DNA of 48,762 bases from Bacillota bacterium (GCA_023408075.1 JAEYKW010000023.1:1-48762), one strand, 5' to 3'; counted from the stretch's first letter, positions 32,659-40,700 are shown. Made by a program: numbers and translations. Notes: generated from the sequence alone by a model not told the origin.

Positions 32659-33000
32659 GTGAAACACGTGAAAGCGGTGATAAGACCGGAAATGCTGGAA
32701 GTCGTGCGCGGAGCGCTGGAAAAAGCGGGCTGCTACCACGGCGTGACCATTACCGAAGTGATGGGACACGGCAAGCAAAAGGGTGTGGTTCAGGTGTGGC
32801 GCGGTGAGAAATTCCATTTGGATCTGCTGCCTAAAGTAATGATGGATATGGTCGTAAAGGACGAGGAAGTGCCCACTGTCAAAAAGGTTATTCTGGAAAG
32901 TGCGGCAAGGGGTGAAAACGGCGATGGAAAAATATTTATATATGATATCGCTGAGGTCATACGTATCAGAACAGGCGAAGAGGGCGAAGACGCGCTCTAA
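32659..33000 (+). CDS. glnB: PII nitrogen regulatory protein 2
   Basis: A 113-aa PII protein with T-loop GHGKQKGVVQVWRGEKFHLD and the C-terminal GDGKIFIYDIAEVIRIRTGE signature. The site of E. coli Tyr51 is Phe here. The start is a GTG at 32659, 8 nt after GGAGG; an upstream GTG overlaps the ribosome site. It follows amtB 2 by 29 nt and is closed by a strong terminator, so it is the last gene of the nitrogen cluster. Confidence 0.92.
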   Translation: MKHVKAVIRPEMLEVVRGALEKAGCYHGVTITEVMGHGKQKGVVQVWRGEKFHLDLLPKVMMDMVVKDEEVPTVKKVILESAARGENGDGKIFIYDIAEVIRIRTGEEGEDAL

Positions 33001-33014
33001 ACCATAACATCAGA

Positions 33015-33047
33015 GAACGCCGGGAAACACTTCTCGGCGTTCTTTTT
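33015..33047 (+). terminator. Intrinsic terminator of the amtB-glnB cluster
   Basis: GAACGCCG..GAA and TTC..CGGCGTTC (33015-33042) form a long stem with one mismatch and an ACAC loop, followed by five T. Confidence 0.92.
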
Positions 33048-33211
33048 GTTCAAAGAATACCGGATGCGACCAAAAATTGTGATTTATAGGGTTCCTGCGA
33101 GTTAAGTTTCTCCGCTCTGGCGGAAGAATAAAAACCTGCAGCTTCCATAATACGGCATATAAGGCGAAATGCGCGTGTGATATCCTTTTGACGGCTGATA
33201 ATCCTCGATTC

Positions 33212-33240
33212 TTGACGAATGCTCTGCGCTGATATAGTAT
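33212..33240 (+). promoter_or_regulatory. Possible promoter of the second RluA-like gene
   Basis: TTGACG (33212-33217), a 17-nt spacer and TAGTAT (33235-33240), about 30 nt before the start codon. The -10 is weak. Confidence 0.4.
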
Positions 33241-33269
33241 AATCCTTAGCATTATTATTGGAGTGGCAA

Positions 33270-34220
33270 ATGGTTTCATTGACAGTCTCAAAACAGCAGG
33301 ACGGCACGCAGCTTTTCAGCCTGCTGACGGATGCTTATCCTGATTTTTCTAAGAAAGCCATGGATATGGCGTTTAAGAAACGCTTTATCACGGTTAACTG
33401 CGAAGATGCTTTCGGTAACGACACCTTAAAAGAAGGCGATGTCGTCAGTCTTTATGTACCGGGAGATATCCTCGGCCTCGACCTGATGCCCGTCATCGTG
33501 TATCAGGACGAAAACATCATCATCGTGGACAAGCCCGCGGGGCTGCTTTCGCGTTCGGACGAAGGCGAAGTAAACGCGGTCGATATGGTGGAATACTACA
33601 TGAAAAAGCGCGGGGAATACAATCTCGATGCGCTGATGGTGCCTTACTTGTTATACCCGCTTGATGAATATGTGAGCGGACTACTGGTTATGGCCAAGCA
33701 TGAAGACGCATACCTGTTTCTCGCCGAAGCGTTGAACCAGCGCCGTCTCTCGCGCTATTATATCTGCGCGGTTCAGGGCATGGCCAAAGAAAGCGAAGAG
33801 TTGATGGGCTTTCATCTGCGCGACAAAGCCGGACGGCGCGCGCAGATTTTAGCGCAGTTCAAAAAGGATTCCAAGCCCATCGTGACGCGCTACAATCTTC
33901 TTGCCCAAGGGGAGACGATGTCGCTGATCAAAACGCGGCCGGTCACCAACTCGCTGCATCAGGTGCGGGTACACCTAGCATACGGCGGCCTGCCGGTGCT
34001 CGGTGACGACGTATACGGCAACGCGCGGTTCAATAAAAAAAGCGGTGCGGAATACATCTGCATGTGGCTCAAATCGCTCGTGTTCGAGGTGGGAACGGGG
34101 CACAGCTATGCGTACCTTAACGGCATGAGCTTTGAATCGCACAAGCACAGCTTTCCAAGGTGCGTTTACGATGAAGGGCTTATGGACGGCATTGAGAGCG
34201 AAGCAACCGAAGAAGAATAA
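33270..34220 (+). CDS. RluA-like pseudouridine synthase with altered active-site motif
   Basis: A 316-aa protein with an S4-like N-terminus (about 1-75) and an RluA/RluD-like catalytic domain. The domain shows the VDKPAGLLS and HQVRVHLAYGGLPVLGDDVYG blocks. The usual HRLDxxTSG motif reads YPLDEYVSG: the Asp after Leu is kept, but His and Arg are replaced, and GRTHQIR reads NSLHQVR. It is either a divergent enzyme or one that has lost activity. The start at 33270 is 6 nt after GGAG. It is monocistronic with a strong terminator. Confidence 0.85.
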   Translation: MVSLTVSKQQDGTQLFSLLTDAYPDFSKKAMDMAFKKRFITVNCEDAFGNDTLKEGDVVSLYVPGDILGLDLMPVIVYQDENIIIVDKPAGLLSRSDEGEVNAVDMVEYYMKKRGEYNLDALMVPYLLYPLDEYVSGLLVMAKHEDAYLFLAEALNQRRLSRYYICAVQGMAKESEELMGFHLRDKAGRRAQILAQFKKDSKPIVTRYNLLAQGETMSLIKTRPVTNSLHQVRVHLAYGGLPVLGDDVYGNARFNKKSGAEYICMWLKSLVFEVGTGHSYAYLNGMSFESHKHSFPRCVYDEGLMDGIESEATEEE

Positions 34221-34223
34221 AGC

Positions 34224-34248
34224 AAGGGATGAGCGGCGCTCATCCCTT
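34224..34248. terminator. Bidirectional terminator
   Basis: AAGGGATGAGC and GCTCATCCCTT form a perfect 11-bp stem with a GGC loop between two convergent genes. T-rich tracts lie on both sides (better on the minus strand). Confidence 0.85.
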
Positions 34249-34271
34249 ATTTGATACGGGAAGTTGTTTGT

Positions 34272-36152
34272 TTATTCTGTAGCAGAAGCAGTCGGTATGG
34301 GGGTTGATGTCGACTGATCTGAAGTTTCATATAATTCCTGCTTTATCTTGTTGCCGTCAGCGTCGTAATAAACCTTATAAATGTTGGTTATTTCCTGTGG
34401 TAAGCCGACGCTGATTTCGAATGTATTTACAGAATCGATTTTTGCGCCGTTCGGTAAAATGTCGGAAACCGAAATGGTTGTGTATATTATTCCGGTATTA
34501 TTATCTTCATTTGTATTCGGGATACTGACTTCATTTTTCACTTTTTCGGAAAAGAAGTCGACCGTATATTCCATTGAAGGGCCATAGATGCTGATGCTGA
34601 AGGCAGAGCCGTCGAGCTTGGCTTCTATGGTCACATCGCTGTCATACGGATTGCTGATTTTAAAATCGGAGCCAGGGTTGCCGACCATCGTGTTCAGCCC
34701 ATCGAGTTTAAGCTTGAAAGGCAAAAAGCCATGTTTGTATTCAACGATTTCCAATTCCGCACGGATCGCTGCGTTATACAGTGCGGTGGCTGCTGCAACC
34801 GTACCGCTGGTGGGGTACGAGCCAAGAGCGACGATGGTTCCAGTATCGTTTTCGTCTATCAAATCCATAGCTATTGATGCTTCGGTGTCTTGCGGATCGT
34901 TAGTTTCGTTGGAATCTTGACGCCCCACAATATCGTTGAATGAAATCGTCTCGCCGGGTTTTATGACAGTCCCATTAATCAAATCTGCGGCTTCATGCAA
35001 ATCTTTCAAGCCGTCGGCGTCGTCATACCCGCTGATATCCAACGTGAAGGTCGTCATAGGCAAGGGCTCATCGCTAGCCTCGGGAGCCGGCACGGCGGTG
35101 GTGCAGCCCGTGACAGCCACGGCCAGTGTGATTAACAGTGCGGCTGCGGTAAACAGCGCCGATTTTTTTCTATGCTTCGTAATCATAACAACTCTCCTTT
35201 TGATATTCGCCTTGCTGATAAACAGCGCAGGCGCGAATTTGGGCGTCTGCACGGGCCCCGCGAGCTTCAGCAGCGTGCCCGCATAATCCGCGCGCTCCGT
35301 GCCCGGCAGGCCGCGGAATACATGCGCGTCGCACTGCACCTCGATATCGCGCCGCATCAGCGCGAACACGATCCATACGAGCGGATTGAACCAATGCACG
35401 ATATTGAGCACAGTGGCACCCGCGCAGGCCAGCGTGTCGCGGCGGCGGATGTGTGACAGCTCATGCAGCAGCACATGGCGTTTCTGTGCCTCGGTCAGCG
35501 CTTCAAAGGACGAGGGGGAAATCAGCAGCACGGGACGGAAAACGCCGTAGACAGCCGCCGTGCCCGTTTCGCTCGCACAAATAGCCCGTATGTTTTGTTT
35601 AAGCCCGAGCGTCTGCCTGCACGCATCCAGCAGAGCGGTGAATTCGGGCGCGTTGTAGCTGCGGTTGCGACGGATGCGCCGCATAAACAGCGCATTGCCC
35701 GTCAGCATCGTCAAGGATGTGGCGGCCATGCCCACAACCCAAACCAGGGACGCGATTTCGAGCGCAGACGGAAGCGCGACTACAGCTTGGGGCTGCGCAA
35801 CAGATGGGACGGCTGCCGTTTGCGGCTGCGTCTCGGGCGCACCGGCAATGGATTGCGCTTGTGTCTCGGGTATATCGGCAGGAATGGGGGCCTGCGTATC
35901 GTCGGCGGTTAAGGGAGCTGTGTTTTCGAAAGCGGCAGCGATTTGTGCTTGTTGTGCGTTCCAGAGGTTGTGAACGCTTAAGGGACTGCTGACGGCGAAA
36001 GGCACGATCAGCCGCGCGGCAATCAATGCATAAAGCACGGTCAGCATGATACCGGGACGCCGCCCGACAATCAGGCGCGCGCCGAGCACGAGCAGCGCAA
36101 GCACCGCCGCTTCGGCTGAAACGAGCAGCACCGATTCAAAAACCGCTGTCAT
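34272..36152 (-). CDS. M56 (BlaR1/MecR1-type) peptidase fused to a VanW-like domain
   Basis: A 626-aa membrane protein. The first 330 residues are an M56 metallopeptidase with N-terminal helices, a Pro/Gln/Ala-rich loop (about 80-125) and the zinc motif HELSH (230-234). A further helix ending in VTGC (about 335-355) leads outside the cell. In place of the beta-lactam-binding domain of BlaR1, residues about 385-525 resemble the VanW family (NGTVIKPGETISFNDIVG; TALYNAA), with a degenerate core cysteine motif. A Ser/Thr-rich tail follows. Its start overlaps the BlaI stop. I infer a sensor that activates cytoplasmic cleavage of BlaI. Confidence 0.85.
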   Translation of the reverse strand: MTAVFESVLLVSAEAAVLALLVLGARLIVGRRPGIMLTVLYALIAARLIVPFAVSSPLSVHNLWNAQQAQIAAAFENTAPLTADDTQAPIPADIPETQAQSIAGAPETQPQTAAVPSVAQPQAVVALPSALEIASLVWVVGMAATSLTMLTGNALFMRRIRRNRSYNAPEFTALLDACRQTLGLKQNIRAICASETGTAAVYGVFRPVLLISPSSFEALTEAQKRHVLLHELSHIRRRDTLACAGATVLNIVHWFNPLVWIVFALMRRDIEVQCDAHVFRGLPGTERADYAGTLLKLAGPVQTPKFAPALFISKANIKRRVVMITKHRKKSALFTAAALLITLAVAVTGCTTAVPAPEASDEPLPMTTFTLDISGYDDADGLKDLHEAADLINGTVIKPGETISFNDIVGRQDSNETNDPQDTEASIAMDLIDENDTGTIVALGSYPTSGTVAAATALYNAAIRAELEIVEYKHGFLPFKLKLDGLNTMVGNPGSDFKISNPYDSDVTIEAKLDGSAFSISIYGPSMEYTVDFFSEKVKNEVSIPNTNEDNNTGIIYTTISVSDILPNGAKIDSVNTFEISVGLPQEITNIYKVYYDADGNKIKQELYETSDQSTSTPIPTASATE

Positions 36153-36529
36153 CGCTCATCATCCTTTCTCTGGCTGCCAATGAGGTTTTTAAGCTCGCTG
36201 ATCTCCTGTTCGGAGAGCGAACCGTTCTCCAGGAAGCCTTTGACGAGCAGATTAACGCTGCCCTTATAAACACGCTTTAAAAACAGATCTGTCTCCATGC
36301 GCACCGCATCGTTTTCGCTGAGCAGCGGATAATACATCATCACATTCTGCTGCTGTACGCCCACCGCTTTTTTCTTGACGAGCCGCCGCAGCATCGTGAG
36401 TATCGTGCTTTGCGACCAGTCGGTATGGGCGCTTACGGCCTTGACGATATCGTTGCCGCTCATGGGCGCTTTTTCCCACAGCGCTTTTAGCACATACCAT
36501 TCGCTTTCACCAATTTTAGGGATACTCAT
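36149..36529 (-). CDS. BlaI/MecI family transcriptional repressor
   Basis: A 126-aa winged-helix repressor of the BlaI/MecI/CopY type (ESEWYVLKALWEKAPMSGND, then the SQSTILTMLRRLVKK recognition helix). In this family the repressor is cleaved after the cognate M56 peptidase senses a signal. It overlaps the peptidase gene by 4 nt (ATGA) and is autoregulated: two TTACAATGTAA operators cover its promoter. The ribosome site is AGGAGG. No beta-lactamase gene is present in the operon. Confidence 0.92.
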   Translation of the reverse strand: MSIPKIGESEWYVLKALWEKAPMSGNDIVKAVSAHTDWSQSTILTMLRRLVKKKAVGVQQQNVMMYYPLLSENDAVRMETDLFLKRVYKGSVNLLVKGFLENGSLSEQEISELKNLIGSQRKDDER

Positions 36530-36561
36530 AAAGGATCCTCCTTCGCTTGGCCAAGGTAACG

Positions 36562-36600
36562 TTACAATGTAATATTACAATGTAACAAATGAGATGTCAA
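36562..36600 (-). promoter_or_regulatory. blaI promoter with two BlaI operators
   Basis: On the minus strand TTGACA (36595-36600), a 17-nt spacer and TAATAT (36572-36577). TTACAATGTAA occurs at 36562-36572 and 36575-36585, 13 bp apart, covering the -10 and start region. TACA/TGTA dyads are the recognised BlaI/MecI operator form. A further half (GTAAC) flanks them. Confidence 0.85.
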
Positions 36601-36625
36601 TAACAAAATTCTAAAAATATGGAAT

Positions 36626-37099
36626 TCAAGGAAGGATGATGACGGGTGTGCCGATGGGGGCAAGAGGCCACAGCATACGGATGTCGGCGTCGCGCAGGGC
36701 GATGCAGCCGGCGGTGCTGTCGGTGAGCTTGCCGCCGATTTCAATGCCGCCGCCGTGAATACCGATCTGACCGCCAAGCGGCGTGTCCCACGGCGGGCGA
36801 AGGCTGTTTGCATGCGCGGCAGTGATGGCCTCCAGCCCCGCAGCCGTAATGCGCCCCATTTCTGATGCATACTGCGCATCTTTAATTGAGGGATAATTGA
36901 GCCCCAGGAAAAGCGCATATTTTGACTTTGTGTTGCGCGTGCAGACGGCATACCGGCCTTCGGGTGTTTTGCCGTCGCCCTCGCATGTTTTATGGCCAAG
37001 AGAATGCGGCCCAAGGCCGATGCCGCAGGCCAATAACACCTGCTGCCCGCTGACGCATTCGAGCATGCGCTGCTGTTTGTAAACTGTTATCGTATTCAT
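36626..37099 (-). CDS. L,D-transpeptidase (YkuD) family protein
   Basis: A 157-aa protein of the YkuD fold, with the signature HGGG (His115) and TAGCIALRDAD (Cys132 nucleophile), as in enzymes that make 3-3 peptidoglycan crosslinks. It has no signal peptide or anchor, so it resembles short YkuD proteins of uncertain location, and hydrolase or binding roles are possible. The start at 37099 is chosen over an upstream TTG frame; neither has a strong ribosome site. It lies directly upstream of the blaI operon on the same strand, fitting a cell-wall module. Confidence 0.88.
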   Translation of the reverse strand: MNTITVYKQQRMLECVSGQQVLLACGIGLGPHSLGHKTCEGDGKTPEGRYAVCTRNTKSKYALFLGLNYPSIKDAQYASEMGRITAAGLEAITAAHANSLRPPWDTPLGGQIGIHGGGIEIGGKLTDSTAGCIALRDADIRMLWPLAPIGTPVIILP

Positions 37100-37205
37100 C
37101 TTTTTGATTATTTCCCTGAAAATACTTTCTATTACCAATATATTTTATAAATTTTTATATTTTTTTTAAATAACAGCGTATTTCTTTCTAATTTTTACAC
37201 TATTT

Positions 37206-37248
37206 TTGTCGAAATACTATACAATTCTGATAATATGTGTGATATTAT
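37206..37248 (+). promoter_or_regulatory. Promoter with overlapping inverted repeat, for the Spo0E-like gene
   Basis: TTGTCG (37206-37211), a 17-nt spacer and GATAAT (37229-37234). ATAATAT and ATATTAT (37230-37248) form a perfect 7-bp inverted repeat over the -10 and +1 region, a good operator candidate. The leader to the next start is nearly 290 nt. Confidence 0.5.
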
Positions 37249-37529
37249 AACACTAGAAATCATATAAAGGATATGATATCTAAACTCATCATTTGGTTTT
37301 GAAACAAAGGCCCATGAAAAATATATAGGGTCTAGGAAAAATATAGAAGAGAGAATGGTTATTTTGGCAGCTGGGTAATAGAGTGTTTGCGAGTTGCAAT
37401 GGAGCGGAGCACGGCATTTCGGCAGGTTGCCAGAGGTTTCTCTGATAGACCAAATCTATTGTGAGGAAGAGAAGCGTCAATAATGCCGGTCGGTTCGACG
37501 ACTTGAACGTTTTTTGGGGGGGTATCATT
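37249..37529 (+). other. Long 5' leader without recognised structure
   Basis: About 280 nt between the promoter and the Spo0E-like gene. It becomes GC-richer and partly self-complementary after 37370 but matches no riboswitch consensus I know. It could hold a regulatory RNA. Confidence 0.35.
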
Positions 37530-37796
37530 ATGGATCAGCTCATAAGGCAAAATGCCGTGAGAGATTCTGGCTGCACAGTTTTGGATCTGGAAAGGGCCAG
37601 AATTCGCCGTCAATTTCAACAGGAACGAAAAAAGCTGGAAGACATGGTCGCGGCCCGCTTTAAAAGTGGGGATATCAACATGGGCGCTGATTTGTGCATT
37701 CTCAAACAAAGCGATTTACTCGATAAACTTGTGGTCAATGAAATGGAGCTCGAAGAATACAGCGAGCGGTATGATAAAGATCAGCTTTGTGACTGA
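37530..37796 (+). CDS. Spo0E-like sporulation-regulatory protein
   Basis: An 88-aa protein whose middle (RKKLEDMVAARF, then LKQSDLLDKLVV) fits the Spo0E family (PF09388): two helices with an SxxLD core that dephosphorylates Spo0A~P. Here the motif is QSDLLDKLV. It is slightly longer than usual at both ends. The start at 37530 follows GGGGGG by 7 nt. The PAS-phosphatase gene follows across a terminator-like hairpin. The assignment rests on motif resemblance. Confidence 0.6.
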   Translation: MDQLIRQNAVRDSGCTVLDLERARIRRQFQQERKKLEDMVAARFKSGDINMGADLCILKQSDLLDKLVVNEMELEEYSERYDKDQLCD

Positions 37797-37826
37797 TCGG
37801 TATTAGGCTGCCGTAAACGGACAGTC

Positions 37827-37855
37827 TTCCGCAATCATGCGGAATGTTATCTTTT
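37827..37855 (+). terminator. Terminator between the Spo0E-like and phosphatase genes
   Basis: TTCCGCA and TGCGGAA form a 7-bp stem with an ATCA loop (37827-37844), followed by a T-rich tract. The next ribosome site is only 20 nt on, so it may be a partial attenuator. Confidence 0.6.
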
Positions 37856-37873
37856 GATTCAGGGGTACTTGAT

Positions 37874-38965
37874 ATGCAAGATGTCGGGGCATTTTGTACA
37901 AACGCTTTTTCTGTTGCCGTGCTGGACGAGCTTCCGGACATGGTGCGTGTGATTGATGCACACGGACGAATCCTTTTCGCGAACAGTGCGCTTAAGGAGA
38001 GGTTTGGCGACAGCGTCGGAAGCAAATGTTTAAAAATGCCGGGGGCGACGAGCCGCTGTACGGACTGCATGGCGCTCCGGTGTATTGAGGACAAGCGGCG
38101 GTACAACACCATCACACAGGTTCGCGGCCACATCTATTCGGTGAGTGCGGGGCCGGTTGAGTATGAAGACGGCATTTACGCACTTGAGATTTATACGGAT
38201 ATCACAAAAGAACAGAATTTAAAAGAGAAGCTGATGGCGAACAACTCGCGCATGATGAAGGATTTAGAGATTGCGCGCAGCCTTCAGCTTTCTATTTTGC
38301 GCCATACGCTGCCCAAAATTAAAGGCTACCGTTTTGCGGCTGAGTTTTTGCCGTGCGAAGCGCTGGGCGGAGATATGTACGACTGCTTCTTAGCGCGCGA
38401 CGGACGCATCATTATGTACATCGCAGATGTATCGGGACACGGTGTTATGCCTGCGATGCTTACCGTTTACCTAAGGCAGGAGATGTTTGCGCAATGCAAA
38501 GCGCCGGGTGTGAGCCCTGCGCAGGTGCTGCACAACATTCAGGACTCGTTTGAAGAGCTCAATACCGAGGAAAGCATTTATATCACCATTTTTATTGCCG
38601 CGATGGACCCGGACTCGGGCGCGTTTGTGTGCGCCAACGCGGGGCACAGCGTGCCGCCGCTGATTGCCGGAAACGGAGAGCTCAAGGAGATACTGCTGCC
38701 CGGCACGCCGATTTGCCGCTGGATGGACAACGCCCGGCGCGATGAGTATTCGGGCGTGCTGCAAAAGGGGGAGCGCCTGTTCCTTTACACGGACGGCCTT
38801 GACGGCATTCATACCGAGCAGGCATCCAGGCGGAATTTAAGCGACATATTATTAAGCGAGAGGCTGCACGGAAAGCAGCTTTTGGACGAGATCAAGAAGA
38901 AATTCACGCAGACGCGCGCGGATGATGTGACGATGCTGCTCTGCGAACGGGACAAGCAGTCATAA
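37874..38965 (+). CDS. PAS domain-containing PP2C/SpoIIE-type serine phosphatase
   Basis: A 363-aa regulator. A PAS-like sensor (residues 1-125) carries a cysteine cluster at 52, 62, 65 and 70, as in PAS domains that may bind metal or an Fe-S centre. A coiled linker (about 120-150) leads to the PP2C-type phosphatase, with GGDMYD near 164 and ADVSGHG near 183 holding the metal aspartates. Such proteins dephosphorylate anti-anti-sigma factors or similar partners. The start at 37874 follows AGGGG. No anti-sigma genes adjoin it. Confidence 0.9.
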   Translation: MQDVGAFCTNAFSVAVLDELPDMVRVIDAHGRILFANSALKERFGDSVGSKCLKMPGATSRCTDCMALRCIEDKRRYNTITQVRGHIYSVSAGPVEYEDGIYALEIYTDITKEQNLKEKLMANNSRMMKDLEIARSLQLSILRHTLPKIKGYRFAAEFLPCEALGGDMYDCFLARDGRIIMYIADVSGHGVMPAMLTVYLRQEMFAQCKAPGVSPAQVLHNIQDSFEELNTEESIYITIFIAAMDPDSGAFVCANAGHSVPPLIAGNGELKEILLPGTPICRWMDNARRDEYSGVLQKGERLFLYTDGLDGIHTEQASRRNLSDILLSERLHGKQLLDEIKKKFTQTRADDVTMLLCERDKQS

Positions 38966-38978
38966 GTCTCAATATATT

Positions 38979-39314
38979 CTAGACAAATACCACCTGAACC
39001 AAAACCATATAAAAGACTGTTCCGCCAACGATGCTTAACAGCACATTGTTTTTCCATTTGTGCAGAATGACAATAACTGTGATGGCGATAATTTCAGGCA
39101 GGCCATAAGGCATGGCAGTCATCGTCACGCTTTTCAGGCAGTAGGCCACCAGTAGGCCCATCATGGCGGCAGGAAGCACCTTGCTTAAATACTTAACAAT
39201 TTTGGGCGCTTCTTTTCTTTCCGGAAACAGAACAAACGGCAGAAAGCGTGTCAATATTGTGCCCAGCGCAACAGCCAATATGATGATACATGTTTGGACA
39301 AGAGTCAGTCGCAT
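38979..39314 (-). CDS. azlD: AzlD-type branched-chain amino acid transporter subunit
   Basis: A 111-aa membrane protein with four helices. The opening TRFLPFVLFPERK.AP and later YGLPEIIAITVIVILHKWK match the AzlD family (PF05437), the small subunit of AzlCD branched-chain amino acid exporters. It overlaps the azlC end by 10 nt, so the two are coupled. Confidence 0.92.
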   Translation of the reverse strand: MRLTLVQTCIIILAVALGTILTRFLPFVLFPERKEAPKIVKYLSKVLPAAMMGLLVAYCLKSVTMTAMPYGLPEIIAITVIVILHKWKNNVLLSIVGGTVFYMVLVQVVFV

Positions 39315-40003
39315 ATCTTTTTCCTCCCAATGATCAGAGAAGCCAAAATCAAGACCATAGCGGGGATGATGAAGCCGTCTTTACCGAACACGATGAGCGC
39401 CAGCGCCGTGACACCAAGGCCGATGACACAGGGAATTCTGTTACTCTTGTTCTTCCATTGCTCCAGAAACAGAACGACGAAAAGACCGGTCAGCACAAAA
39501 TCCAGCCCGCGCGTATCAAAGGTGATGAAGCTTCCGGCAAGACCGCCCAGAAACGAGCCGATGATCCAATAAAAATAATTCAGCAGTGAGATAAATATAT
39601 AGAAGTGCTTTCTTTCAACACCTATGGGAGGTTCCACGCTGGACACGATAGAAAAGGTTTCGTCACAAAGCGTATAGATCAGCAAACCTCTGATTTTGCC
39701 GAGCCCCTTGTATTTTTCCAGCATGGAAATACCGTAAAACAGATGCCTCATGTTGACCATAAGGCTCATCAGAAGAGCCTGAACAGGATCGAAAACGGTG
39801 GTCAGCAGCGTGATGGCAACAAACTGCATGCTGCCGCAAAAAGCGATTGCGCTCATGATCAGCGACCAAATGGCACCGTAACCTTTTGTCTGCATGAGAA
39901 CACCGTAAGCCATACCCAGCACCAGAAAACCTGTAAGTACAGGTATTGTTTTTGGGAAGGCGGCAGTGAAAGCCTTTTTTAAATGCTCGGATCTGTTTTG
40001 CAT
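39305..40003 (-). CDS. azlC: AzlC-type branched-chain amino acid exporter
   Basis: A 232-aa membrane protein of the AzlC family (PF03591). The signature region around CGSMQFVAITLL and NMRHLFYGIS is clear, with seven to eight helices. With AzlD it exports leucine/valine/isoleucine or analogues. It is divergent from an XRE-cupin gene, which often regulates such exporters. Confidence 0.93.
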   Translation of the reverse strand: MQNRSEHLKKAFTAAFPKTIPVLTGFLVLGMAYGVLMQTKGYGAIWSLIMSAIAFCGSMQFVAITLLTTVFDPVQALLMSLMVNMRHLFYGISMLEKYKGLGKIRGLLIYTLCDETFSIVSSVEPPIGVERKHFYIFISLLNYFYWIIGSFLGGLAGSFITFDTRGLDFVLTGLFVVLFLEQWKNKSNRIPCVIGLGVTALALIVFGKDGFIIPAMVLILASLIIGRKKICD

Positions 40004-40048
40004 GGCACTATTGAACCCCTTTACACAGCCGTGTATAATGATAACGAA

Positions 40049-40105
40049 CGACTGTAAACTATATTTTGCTACTTAATATACTTTACGATCGTAAGCTATA
40101 TTTGT
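40049..40105. promoter_or_regulatory. Direct repeats between azlC and its regulator
   Basis: CGACTGTAAACTATATTTTG (40049-40068) and CGATCGTAAGCTATATTTGT (40086-40105) repeat with a 37-bp spacing. The second includes the end of a perfect palindrome, TTACGATCGTAA (40083-40094). They lie between two divergent starts and are likely sites for the XRE-cupin regulator. Confidence 0.6.
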
Positions 40106-40126
40106 CAATCGAGTGGGGAGCTTTTT

Positions 40127-40678
40127 ATGAACATCAATCAGATAATCGCTGCCAACTTAAAACGGCTGCGACTGGAAAGAAATTTGAGCCTTGGTCAGCT
40201 TTCCGAGTTTTGCGATATCAGCAAAGTGATGCTATCGCAAATTGAAAAAGGCGATACAAACCCCACAATCAACACGCTTTGGAAAATTGCAAATGGTTTA
40301 AAGGTGCCTTATACGGCGCTCCTTGAGCAGCAAGAACCGAGCACCTCTGTGTTGCGAATAACAGACGTGACAGCACAGGTGGCCGAGGACGGACATTATC
40401 GCATTTTTTGTTATTATCCGAACACACCGTACCGCAATTTTGAGCTGTTTCAGCTCGAGATGGATGCGGGCTGCCGCTATACATCGGTGGGGCACTCCGA
40501 GAAGTCACAGGAATACATCATGGTCATAAAGGGCGAGCTGACGCTGACAGTAAAACAAAAAGAATATGCACTGCACGAAAGCGATTCAATCAGCTTCGAC
40601 GCATCCTATGAGCATATCTACACCAACAGCGGCGAAGGGATGCTGAAAGCCGTTGTCACGAACTTTTATCCTGTCTGA
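40127..40678 (+). CDS. XRE family regulator with C-terminal cupin domain
   Basis: A 183-aa regulator. A helix-turn-helix (about 10-62, LSLGQLSEFCDISKVMLSQI) is joined to a small cupin (about 105-175, HSEKSQEYIMVIKGELTL) that should bind a small ligand, perhaps an amino acid. It is divergent from azlCD, a common arrangement for local control of AzlCD exporters. The start follows GGGGAG. The next gene converges on it. Confidence 0.92.
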   Translation: MNINQIIAANLKRLRLERNLSLGQLSEFCDISKVMLSQIEKGDTNPTINTLWKIANGLKVPYTALLEQQEPSTSVLRITDVTAQVAEDGHYRIFCYYPNTPYRNFELFQLEMDAGCRYTSVGHSEKSQEYIMVIKGELTLTVKQKEYALHESDSISFDASYEHIYTNSGEGMLKAVVTNFYPV

Positions 40679-40700
40679 AAAGAAAAAAGAGCGGGTGTCA

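Noticed and set aside
37249..37529. Possible c-di-GMP or other known riboswitch before the Spo0E-like gene
   Set aside because: I could not find the conserved core of GEMM-I, GEMM-II or other common riboswitches, so only an unassigned leader is reported.
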